This document shows positions 1-7,009 of a stretch of 27,269 nucleotides of DNA, one piece after another. The DNA is from an uncultured Flavobacteriales bacterium. Its GTDB lineage: Bacteria; Bacteroidota; Bacteroidia; Flavobacteriales; Crocinitomicaceae. A program made the position numbers and the translations under genes. Where the stretch lies: the NCBI GenBank assembly GCA_946478775.1, contig CAMLDR010000035.1, positions 1 through 27,269 of the forward strand. The letters run 5' to 3'. The number at the start of each line of letters is the position of its first letter. Within the stretch, counting starts at the first letter, position 1. Below the pieces are notes generated by a model. That model was not told the origin of the DNA. It saw only the letters and a list, made by a program, of their open reading frames with translations, and ran no database searches.

Positions 1-1648
1 TATCTCCGTATTCTTTCAACTGACGCTCAGTCTGGAAGATCAATGAATCTGCTTTATTCAAACTCTCAACCTCTGCCATACGTTTTTTATCTGCATCTGC
101 ATTTGCTTCTGCTTCTGCTTTCATACGTTTGATCTCTTCATCAGACAAACCTGAAGACCCTTCAATTTTAATTGACTGCTCTTTTCCGGTTCCTTTGTCT
201 TTTGCAGAAATATGCATGATCCCGTTCGCATCTACATCGAATGTTACTTCGATTTGCGGTTCACCACGACGAGCTGGCGGAATGTCTGTCAATGAGAAAC
301 GTCCCAATGTTTTGTTATCCGTTGCCATCGGACGCTCACCCTGTAATACATGAATGTCTACCGCCGGCTGGTTATCTGCAGCTGTGGAGAAAGTCTCTGA
401 TTTTTTCGTTGGAATGGTTGTATTGGCTTCGATCAATTTCGTGAATACTCCACCCATTGTTTCGATTCCCAAAGACAATGGAATAACGTCTAATAACAAG
501 ACATCTTTCACCTCACCTGTTAATACACCACCCTGGATTGCAGCACCAACTGCTACTACTTCATCCGGGTTTACTCCTTTAGACGGAGCTTTTCCGAAGA
601 AACGCTGCACTGCATCCTGGATTACAGGAATACGAGTTGATCCACCAACTAAGATCACTTCATCGATATCGCTTGTAGACAATCCTGCATTTTGAAGAGC
701 AGAACGACAAGGAGCGATTGTTCTTTCAACGATCGAAGCTATCAATTGCTCGAACTTAGAACGCTGTAATGTTCTTACCAAGTGTTTTGGAATACCGTTA
801 ACCGGCATGATGTATGGTAAGTTGATCTCTGTTGAAGTTGTGGAAGACAATTCGATCTTCGCTTTTTCAGCAGCTTCTTTCAAACGCTGTAAAGCCATTG
901 GGTCCTGACGTAAGTCCAAACCTTCTTCCGATTTGAATTCGTCTGCCAACCATGCGATGATTGCCTCATCCACGTCGTCACCACCCAAGTGCGTATCTCC
1001 GTCTGTTGCCAATACTTCAAACACTCCGTCTCCTAATTCAAGGACAGAAACGTCATGCGTACCACCACCGAAATCGAATACTACGATCTTTTGGTCGATT
1101 CCTTTTTTATCCAAACCGTAAGCTAAAGCTGCAGCTGTAGGCTCGTTAATAATCCGTTTGATTGTCAAACCTGCGATCTCACCTGCTTCTTTTGTTGCCT
1201 GTCTCTGTGAATCATTAAAGTATGCCGGAACAGTTACAACTGCTTCAGTAACTTCATGTCCTAAATAATCTTCAGCAGTTTTCTTCATTTTTTGAAGAAT
1301 CATTGCAGAGATTTCCTGCGGAGAATACATACGTCCGTCGATGTCTACACGCGGGCTATTGTTATCGCCTTTTACTATTTTATAAGGTACACGTCCTGTC
1401 TCCTTCTTCATTTCATCATAAGAAGCTCCCATGAAGCGCTTAATCGAGGAAATAGTTTTTGTTGGGTTGGTAATCGCCTGACGTTTTGCAGGATCACCCA
1501 CTTTTAGTTCACCACCGTCTACGAATGCAACAACAGATGGTGTTGTACGTTTACCTTCAGAATTTGCGATTACAACCGGCTCATTTCCTTCCATTACGGA
1601 AACACATGAGTTTGTTGTTCCTAAATCGATTCCAATTATTTTTCCCAT
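1..1648 (-). CDS. dnaK: Chaperone DnaK (Hsp70), C-terminal end cut by the window edge
   Basis: Hsp70 chaperone: ATP-driven binding and release of unfolded polypeptides in the cytoplasm, working with DnaJ and GrpE. The reverse-strand translation begins [18 protein letters not shown], the classic Hsp70 phosphate-1 motif. It continues with [31 protein letters not shown] (phosphate 2) and [10 protein letters not shown] (adenosine motif), then the substrate-binding domain with [17 protein letters not shown] and [15 protein letters not shown]. About 549 codons are present, so roughly 90 residues of the C-terminal lid (family length about 635-640) lie outside the window. The ATG at 1648-1646 is the standard family start. 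The 190-base upstream gap holds repeated TGnCA half-sites that may be regulatory. Identity is certain from the sequence; any heat-shock control is inferred. Confidence 0.98.
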   Translation of the reverse strand, partial: MGKIIGIDLGTTNSCVSVMEGNEPVVIANSEGKRTTPSVVAFVDGGELKVGDPAKRQAITNPTKTISSIKRFMGASYDEMKKETGRVPYKIVKGDNNSPRVDIDGRMYSPQEISAMILQKMKKTAEDYLGHEVTEAVVTVPAYFNDSQRQATKEAGEIAGLTIKRIINEPTAAALAYGLDKKGIDQKIVVFDFGGGTHDVSVLELGDGVFEVLATDGDTHLGGDDVDEAIIAWLADEFKSEEGLDLRQDPMALQRLKEAAEKAKIELSSTTSTEINLPYIMPVNGIPKHLVRTLQRSKFEQLIASIVERTIAPCRSALQNAGLSTSDIDEVILVGGSTRIPVIQDAVQRFFGKAPSKGVNPDEVVAVGAAIQGGVLTGEVKDVLLLDVIPLSLGIETMGGVFTKLIEANTTIPTKKSETFSTAADNQPAVDIHVLQGERPMATDNKTLGRFSLTDIPPARRGEPQIEVTFDVDANGIMHISAKDKGTGKEQSIKIEGSSGLSDEEIKRMKAEAEANADADKKRMAEVESLNKADSLIFQTERQLKEYGD

Positions 1649-1838
1649 TTTATTATTTTTTGTTTTTATTCAGATTTTCCTTCCTTAAGTCAAAGGTTGT
1701 GCCATTGAAGATCCCGATGAATTTCCTGTCAAAAATGTCAGTTTTTGGATTAAGAAGTGTAAAATGACTGACGAACATGGTAAAACCACGACACAGCTAT
1801 GTCATTTTGTCACACACCCAAACTACTTTGCCAATTTG
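1649..1838 (-). promoter_or_regulatory. dnaK upstream region with TGnCA dyads
   Basis: Non-coding gap between the end of the permease gene and the dnaK start, both on the minus strand. Two similar short dyads are visible. One is CTGTCAAAAATGTCAG at 1726-1741 (CTGnCA...TGnCAG); the other is TGTCATTTTGTCA at 1800-1812. A related TGACTGAC word lies near 1774. On the minus strand a -7-like word AACCTTTG (1698 to 1691) differs by one base from TAnnTTTG and would give a leader of about 40 bases, but no good -33 element is present. No terminator for the permease gene was found. I infer that the gap holds the dnaK promoter and possibly a stress-regulator site. Confidence 0.4.
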
Positions 1839-3311
1839 CTAGTTGATCGACTCCTTCTTTTTAAACACCAGGTAATAAATCGGGATTCCGGTCAGGATCA
1901 ATACAATGCTTCCAAATGTGTCCCAGAAAGTGAATAATGTCAATGAAACACAGATCACGGCTGCGAAAACCAGATACAAAAACGGAATTACCGGATACCC
2001 GAATGCTTTGTATGGACGATTTGCATCCGGCATGGTTCTTCTCAGCTTGAACAAGCCCAGGATCGTTACGATATAGAAGATCATGGACCCGAAAGTAGCA
2101 AACTTGATCAATACCCCATAAGATCCCGAAAAACACAAAGTAATTGCCCATATGCCCTGGATCCACATCGCCCATGCAGGAACGCCTGCCTTGTTTAATT
2201 TATTCGCCTTTTTAAAGAACAATCCGTCTTTCGACATGGCATAGAATAAACGCGACCCGGCCATGATCAGTCCGTTGTTGCACCCAAAGGTGGAAATCAT
2301 GATCAGGATTGCCATTAACAGATTTGCAACATTCCCGAACAACATATAAGCTGCGGAAGTTCCTACTCGATCCGAACTGGCAAATTGAATTCCAGTGGAT
2401 TGAACAGCTTCTCTGGTATAGACAAAATCTCCGTCAAAAGGAGTTCCGTGAAGCGGAAGCAAGCCTAAATAAGCTACATTGGCCAGAATGTACAAGATCG
2501 TTACGATGAATGTTCCAAGGAACAAAGCACGTGGCAGGTTCTTTTCCGGGTTGCGGATATCTCCGGCAATAAACGTTACGTTATTCCATGCATCGGAAGA
2601 AAACAGGGAATTGATAATGGTCGTAGAAAGAACGATCATTAGTCCGACACCTGCAAGATCAGTTGTCAGCCAGCTTCCGTCTAGCTGCTTTTTTGTGGAA
2701 GTCGCTTCCCACATATGGTGGAAATTCTCATCAAAAAATCCGGAAGAAAACCCGACAATAATCCCCGCCACAATTAAAACCGCGAGTGCAATCAATTTGG
2801 AACTGGTGAAAATGGCCTGGATGATCTTTCCGTAATTGATTCCCCGCACGTTTATGATCGTGAGAATCAAAATAGTAGCAGCTCCCACGAAATTCGCGCC
2901 GTTGATTTTGATAGCGCCGTATTCAAAGAGGGTTTTATCGACCAAAACCGGAAAGAAAACCCCGGCAAACTTCCCGAATGCTACCGCAACAGCTGCAATT
3001 ACTCCTGTTTGTATGACCGCAAAGGTTGTCCATCCATAGAGAAAGGAGGGTAATTTCCCCCAGGCCTCCCGGATGTAGACAAACTGTCCGCCGGCCTTTG
3101 GGAACATTGCTGCCAGTTCACCATAACTCAGTGCCCCGAATAAAGTAATCACTCCGGTAAGCAACCAGGTAAAAAGCAGCCATCCGGAACTTCCCAGATC
3201 GCGGGACATTTCCGATGAAACAATGAATATTCCCGAACCGATCATACTTCCTGCAACCAGGAAAGTAGCGTCCAGCAGTCCAAGCGATTTTTTAGTGTTG
3301 TTCTCTTCCAT
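1839..3311 (-). CDS. APC-superfamily amino acid permease
   Basis: Predicted inner-membrane amino-acid transporter (amino acid-polyamine-organocation superfamily), 490 residues with about 12 hydrophobic segments. The first segment carries the family's unwound-helix motif GSMIGSGIF (residues 21-29). A charged loop with a YGELAAMFPKAGGQFVY-like stretch follows TM2, as in LAT/YfnA-like permeases. The substrate cannot be read from sequence. I chose ATG at 3311. The longer reading from 3338 would start inside the loop of a strong terminator hairpin that ends 11 bases upstream of 3311. The next gene upstream, on the same strand, is a second APC permease that resembles this one only generally, so the pair is not a recent duplication. 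A long AT-rich gap follows before dnaK. Confidence 0.9.
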   Translation of the reverse strand: MEENNTKKSLGLLDATFLVAGSMIGSGIFIVSSEMSRDLGSSGWLLFTWLLTGVITLFGALSYGELAAMFPKAGGQFVYIREAWGKLPSFLYGWTTFAVIQTGVIAAVAVAFGKFAGVFFPVLVDKTLFEYGAIKINGANFVGAATILILTIINVRGINYGKIIQAIFTSSKLIALAVLIVAGIIVGFSSGFFDENFHHMWEATSTKKQLDGSWLTTDLAGVGLMIVLSTTIINSLFSSDAWNNVTFIAGDIRNPEKNLPRALFLGTFIVTILYILANVAYLGLLPLHGTPFDGDFVYTREAVQSTGIQFASSDRVGTSAAYMLFGNVANLLMAILIMISTFGCNNGLIMAGSRLFYAMSKDGLFFKKANKLNKAGVPAWAMWIQGIWAITLCFSGSYGVLIKFATFGSMIFYIVTILGLFKLRRTMPDANRPYKAFGYPVIPFLYLVFAAVICVSLTLFTFWDTFGSIVLILTGIPIYYLVFKKKESIN

Positions 3312-3320
3312 TGGTAGTAA

Positions 3321-3354
3321 TAAAAAAGTCCCGTCCACTATTGGCAGACGGGAC
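3321..3354 (-). terminator. Rho-independent terminator between the two permeases
   Basis: Read on the minus strand: an 8-bp perfect stem GTCCCGTC / GACGGGAC (3354-3347 and 3335-3328) with an 11-base loop, followed at once by TTTTTT (3327-3322). This is a textbook intrinsic terminator placed 22 bases after the stop codon of the upstream permease. It ends only about 10 bases before the ATG of the next permease, so it could also act as an attenuator for that gene. Confidence 0.85.
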
Positions 3355-3376
3355 CTTGCGTATTTTTATGATCTGA

Positions 3377-4984
3377 TTATTTCTTGCTGTCCAGGTGATC
3401 TTCTCGCTCCTGTTCTTCACCAATCTTACTATTTCGCTTACCGTAGGTAAAGTAGATCAGGAATCCCATTACCATCCACAATCCTGCAACTGTTAAAGTT
3501 GTTAGATCCAAAGCAATAATCATGAAAGTACAAACTCCTATTCCTAAAATTGGAACCAATGGAACCAAAGGTGTTTTGAATGGACGTTCCAAATGAGGGA
3601 ATTTCTTGCGCATCACAATGATTCCTGCACATACAATAACAAATGCAAATAAAGTTCCAAAGGACGTTAAATCACCTGCGACACTTCCCGGAACAAAGGC
3701 TGCAAACAAACCTACCAAAACAAACAAAATCATATTTGATTTATATGGCGTTTTGAATTTCGGGTGTAAGTCTGAAAACACTTTTGGAATTAATCCGTCT
3801 TTTGACATGGAGTAGAATACACGGGACTGTCCCATTAACATCACTAATATTACCGAAGAGAATCCGGCTAAAATAGCGATCGTTATACTAGTTGCCAACC
3901 AACCGTAGCCAGGCATATAAGTATTCACCGCATAGGCTACAGAAGCTTCTTTACCAGCTTTTTCGTATTCTTCCCATGGTGCAACACCCGTTAATACGTG
4001 CGCAAATAAAATATACAAAATGGTACATATTACAAGTGATCCAAGGATTCCGATCGGCATATCACGTTTTGGATTTTTAGCTTCCTGGGCAGCCGTTGAA
4101 ACAGCGTCAAATCCGATGAAAGCAAAAAATACAATAGCAGCTCCACCAACAACTCCTCCCCAGCCGTGCTGGAAGATTCCTTCGTGGTTTTCAACTCCTT
4201 CCGGGATTAAATAAGGTGTATGGTTCGTTGGATTGATAAACTGCCATCCGATAAAGATGAAAACAAGTACAATTGCCACTTTCAGGAATACCATGATCCC
4301 GTTAATAAATGCAGATTCCTGTGTTCCTTTAATCAACAACAAGGTGACCAGGAACAAAATTGCCAATGCCGGAGCATTCAAATAACCGGAAGTAGTCTGA
4401 ACCAACCCTTTCACTTCAGGAGTTAGTTTTGCCAATTCGCCATCTGTAAGGATAACTACTCCATTCTTAGCAGTAGCTGCCAACTCATTCGACAATAGCG
4501 CAATATTCTCAACTCCGATCAACTTGTTAACATGTTCGAATGGCGAGTGGCACCATTCATAGGGTATGGCCCCGCCGAGTAAATTATTGAGGTATTCACT
4601 CCAGGCTATTGAAACGGTTGCTGCACCCAGGGCATATTCCATTAACAATGCCCAACCAATGATCCAGGCTACAATCTCACCTAAAGTTGCATACGAATAA
4701 GTATAAGCACTTCCTGCAATTGGAATGGTTGAAGCAAATTCAGCATAACACAAACCTGCAAAAGCACAACCGATAGCAGCCAATGCAAATGACAGTGTTA
4801 CTCCGGAACCTGCTGCTTCACCAGCTGCTGCTGCTGTTCTAACAAACAATCCAGCTCCGATAATTGCTCCGATCCCAAGTGCAATTAATGACCAAACTCC
4901 GAGTGTTTTCTTTAAACCACCTTCATTAGCCGCGGCTTCTTTCAATAATAATGAAATTGATTTCTTTTTGAAAATATTAGACAT
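3377..4984 (-). CDS. APC-superfamily permease, cationic amino acid transporter (CAT) type
   Basis: Predicted inner-membrane amino-acid transporter of 535 residues, with an N-terminal cytoplasmic stretch, about 12-14 hydrophobic segments and a charged C-terminal tail ending DHLDSKK. TM1 contains GIGAIIGAGLF (residues 37-47). The conserved FIGFDAVSTAAQEAKNP loop sits in the middle, and YSMSKDGLIP follows, all typical of the CAT/YfnA branch of the APC superfamily. A predicted extracytoplasmic insert between TM3 and TM5 (about residues 140-200) is longer than in many relatives. The start ATG at 4984-4982 begins just before the conserved LKKTLG region. It is transcribed from its own region (a -7-like word at 5036-5029) and terminated at 3321-3354. 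Substrate is unknown; cationic amino acids would be the family guess. Confidence 0.92.
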   Translation of the reverse strand: MSNIFKKKSISLLLKEAAANEGGLKKTLGVWSLIALGIGAIIGAGLFVRTAAAAGEAAGSGVTLSFALAAIGCAFAGLCYAEFASTIPIAGSAYTYSYATLGEIVAWIIGWALLMEYALGAATVSIAWSEYLNNLLGGAIPYEWCHSPFEHVNKLIGVENIALLSNELAATAKNGVVILTDGELAKLTPEVKGLVQTTSGYLNAPALAILFLVTLLLIKGTQESAFINGIMVFLKVAIVLVFIFIGWQFINPTNHTPYLIPEGVENHEGIFQHGWGGVVGGAAIVFFAFIGFDAVSTAAQEAKNPKRDMPIGILGSLVICTILYILFAHVLTGVAPWEEYEKAGKEASVAYAVNTYMPGYGWLATSITIAILAGFSSVILVMLMGQSRVFYSMSKDGLIPKVFSDLHPKFKTPYKSNMILFVLVGLFAAFVPGSVAGDLTSFGTLFAFVIVCAGIIVMRKKFPHLERPFKTPLVPLVPILGIGVCTFMIIALDLTTLTVAGLWMVMGFLIYFTYGKRNSKIGEEQEREDHLDSKK

Positions 4985-5028
4985 ATGTTCTACTAGTTAA
5001 TTCAGCTATATTTTAGTTTTCAAGTGGC

Positions 5029-5036
5029 TAAAGATA
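5029..5036 (-). promoter_or_regulatory. Possible -7 element for the CAT-type permease
   Basis: Minus-strand TATCTTTA, one mismatch from the Bacteroidota -7 consensus TAnnTTTG. A TTTA word lies 20 bases further upstream in the position of the -33 element. It would give a leader of about 40 bases before the ATG at 4984. Weak single-site evidence. Confidence 0.35.
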
Positions 5037-5094
5037 GAAAAAATGTGAATGAATGCTAAAATCTTAATTTTTGTTCCCAATTTAACCTACCTTA

Positions 5095-5125
5095 TTTCTT
5101 CATACTAAACTTTCAGTTACATTTG
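5095..5125 (+). promoter_or_regulatory. Promoter of the ABC1/UbiB kinase gene
   Basis: The sequence has a perfect TAnnTTTG -7 box (TACATTTG, 5118-5125) and a TTTC word at 5095-5098 with the preferred 19-base spacer, one mismatch from the -33 consensus TTTG. Transcription would begin near 5130, leaving a leader of about 15 bases before the ATG at 5145. The same 15-base context (TTTCAGyTACATTTG) recurs upstream of alaS. Confidence 0.55.
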
Positions 5126-5144
5126 ATACAAATAACGTTCTTCT

Positions 5145-6833
5145 ATGTGGATCTTTCGCTTTAGTGCAAACCTTAAAAATTTTTTCAGATTACTGTCCAT
5201 TATTAGAATCATTGCCGGGCATTATGCTGCCAATTGGCTGACAACCGGACCTTTACGTGTTATTTTTGATCCGAGAGGAAACAACCGGAAGACACGTTCG
5301 GAAAGACTGCGTTTAATCATTGAAGACCTCGGACCCACTTTTATCAAATTCGGACAGATCATTGCAGACCGGCCGGATATTGCTTCGGAAGGGTTACGGA
5401 TGGAATTGAAAAAACTGCAATCCTCTGCTCGCCCCATGCCGGATGATATTGCAATACAAATCATAGAAAATGAGATCGGTGCTTCAATCGATACCGTTTT
5501 TTCTGAATTCAATGAGCAGCACATTGCTTCGGCTTCTATTGCACAAGTGTATATAGCAAGGCTGCATACGGGAGAAAAGGTGGTCATCAAAGTGCAGCGT
5601 CCCAATATCCGCAATAAGATACGCCTGGACATTAAGCTACTACAGATCTTTGCTCAAAAAATCCAGAATCAGTACCCGGAGATCAGTAATTTCAACCTGA
5701 TCCGCTTCATTGAAGATTTCGGTGACATCATGCTCAAAGAACTCGACTTCATGAATGAACTTTCAAACATGATGCGTTTTACCCATATGTTCAAAGGTGA
5801 CAGCCGCGCATATGTTCCTAAGGTTTACAGCAAGTATTCTACAACCAAGGTATTGATCATGGAATACATTGAAGGTGAAGCTCCGGACAACCTGGCAAAC
5901 CTGGTTGATAAAGGATATGACCCGAGAACCATTGCTGAAAATGGTGTGAATATTATTTTGACGATGATCCTAAAGCATGGATTCTTCCACGCCGACCCAC
6001 ATTCAGGGAATATGTTCATTCGCAGGGACAATCAGATCGTCCTGATCGATTTTGGAATGTGCGCCAGTCTTAAACCCAAACAAATCGACGGATTGATCGA
6101 CTTCCTGATCGGCTTTTCGGAAAGCAATTCGCATAAGATTTCAAAAGCATTGCTGAAACTGACCGAAGTGGAAAATTTCCGCGATATGGAAAGTCTCGAA
6201 TTTGAGATCAAGGAATTAACCCTGAAATACACTTACTACTCTTACGATGACGTAGATATTTCGGGATTATTTACGGATACTTTCAAGTTATTGATGAAAT
6301 ATGGAATTACGATTCCAAGTAACCTGTACATGCTTTTGAAAACGCTCGTTACCATTCAAAAAGTAGCCGAATCGCTCCATGTAAAACTAGACATGATTGG
6401 AATGGTAAAACCGTATGCAGTAGACAAGATTAAAGAGCGTTTTTCGTGGAAAAGTATCAAATCTAAAATCATCACCTCTGCAGAAGACTATTTGTACCTG
6501 GTGGAAACACTGCCGAAAGATATCAAAGCCATTGTTACCAGTTTCAAGCACGAAGGATTGCGTCACAACATCAAACTGGGAGAAGAAGGAAATACGATCG
6601 GAAATACAGAGATCAGAAGGCATATTTACCGTTTCGGGGCGATCATACTGCTTGGGATGTTATTGATTTGTGCCACCCTGTTGAAAATTTACAATGTAAA
6701 AACAGTGATCTATAATTCCAAAGGAGAACCGTTCATGAAATCTACATTTGGCAATTTCCCGGATGTTTTCTTTGTAACGACCGTTGTCATATCTGTTTTT
6801 GTCGTCTTACGTTTAATGTTCCGAGCCAAATAA
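5145..6833 (+). CDS. ABC1/UbiB-family atypical protein kinase
   Basis: Member of the ABC1/ADCK/UbiB family of atypical kinases or ATPases, which support isoprenoid-quinone metabolism in other organisms. 562 residues. Visible motifs: the family-defining KxGQ (KFGQ, 68-71), the alanine-rich loop ASASIAQVYIA (128-138), the VVIKVQRP lysine (K149), the ELDFMNE helix motif (199-205), LIMEYIEG (237-244), the catalytic loop HADPHSGN (282-289) and the metal-binding DFG (302-304). Two hydrophobic segments near residues 500-520 and 540-558 anchor the C-terminus in the membrane. All catalytic residues are present, so it is probably active. Bacteroidota generally use menaquinone, so a role in menaquinone or lipid metabolism is an inference; the neighbours give no pathway clue. 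Confidence 0.93.
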   Translation: MWIFRFSANLKNFFRLLSIIRIIAGHYAANWLTTGPLRVIFDPRGNNRKTRSERLRLIIEDLGPTFIKFGQIIADRPDIASEGLRMELKKLQSSARPMPDDIAIQIIENEIGASIDTVFSEFNEQHIASASIAQVYIARLHTGEKVVIKVQRPNIRNKIRLDIKLLQIFAQKIQNQYPEISNFNLIRFIEDFGDIMLKELDFMNELSNMMRFTHMFKGDSRAYVPKVYSKYSTTKVLIMEYIEGEAPDNLANLVDKGYDPRTIAENGVNIILTMILKHGFFHADPHSGNMFIRRDNQIVLIDFGMCASLKPKQIDGLIDFLIGFSESNSHKISKALLKLTEVENFRDMESLEFEIKELTLKYTYYSYDDVDISGLFTDTFKLLMKYGITIPSNLYMLLKTLVTIQKVAESLHVKLDMIGMVKPYAVDKIKERFSWKSIKSKIITSAEDYLYLVETLPKDIKAIVTSFKHEGLRHNIKLGEEGNTIGNTEIRRHIYRFGAIILLGMLLICATLLKIYNVKTVIYNSKGEPFMKSTFGNFPDVFFVTTVVISVFVVLRLMFRAK

Positions 6834-6860
6834 ACCATGACTGCTTTTCAATCTAAAAAA

Positions 6861-6911
6861 CCTGTTTCGGCGAAACCTGAATAGCAGGCGAAGTCCCGAT
6901 AGCTATCGGGA
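6861..6911. repeat. Compound palindromic element between the kinase gene and alaS
   Basis: Two adjacent dyads. GTTTCG-G-CGAAAC (6864-6876) lies inside a CCTG...CAGG bracket. It is followed by the perfect 18-base palindrome TCCCGATAGCTATCGGGA (6894-6911). The two halves also form an imperfect direct repeat (GGCGAA...GAATAGC then GGCGAA...GATAGC). No T-run follows on the + strand, so it is not a standard terminator. A near-copy of the 18-base palindrome occurs at 25377-25394. Confidence 0.7.
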
Positions 6912-6955
6912 TCAAAATTGTTCGTGGAATGTCGGTGTAAATTAACTATTTCAGC

Positions 6956-6963
6956 TACATTTG
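6956..6963 (+). promoter_or_regulatory. Probable -7 element for alaS
   Basis: TACATTTG is a perfect TAnnTTTG match and sits 46 bases before the alaS ATG, giving a leader of about 40 bases. No clear TTTG -33 element is found at 17-23 bases upstream. The flanking 15-mer (6949-6963) is 14/15 identical to the one in front of the kinase gene. Confidence 0.45.
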
Positions 6964-7009
6964 TGGCTCTCAAAAAGAGAATTTATAAAGCATTTACAAG
7001 TTCACAGTA

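Noticed and set aside
354..695. 113-codon plus-strand frame opposite dnaK
   Set aside because: The minus strand encodes DnaK throughout; the plus frame is low-complexity, with no recognisable domain.
3311..4984. The two adjacent permeases as a recent tandem duplication
   Set aside because: They share superfamily motifs (GxxIGxG-type TM1, YxMSKDGL) but differ in length, N-terminus and most loops, so they are separate branches of the APC superfamily.
5222..5632. 136-codon minus-strand frame within the kinase gene
   Set aside because: Fully inside a confidently assigned gene; no motif or plausible upstream signal on that strand.
6864..6911. Intrinsic terminator of the kinase gene
   Set aside because: Strong dyads are present but neither is followed by a T-run on the + strand; kept as a repeat element instead.
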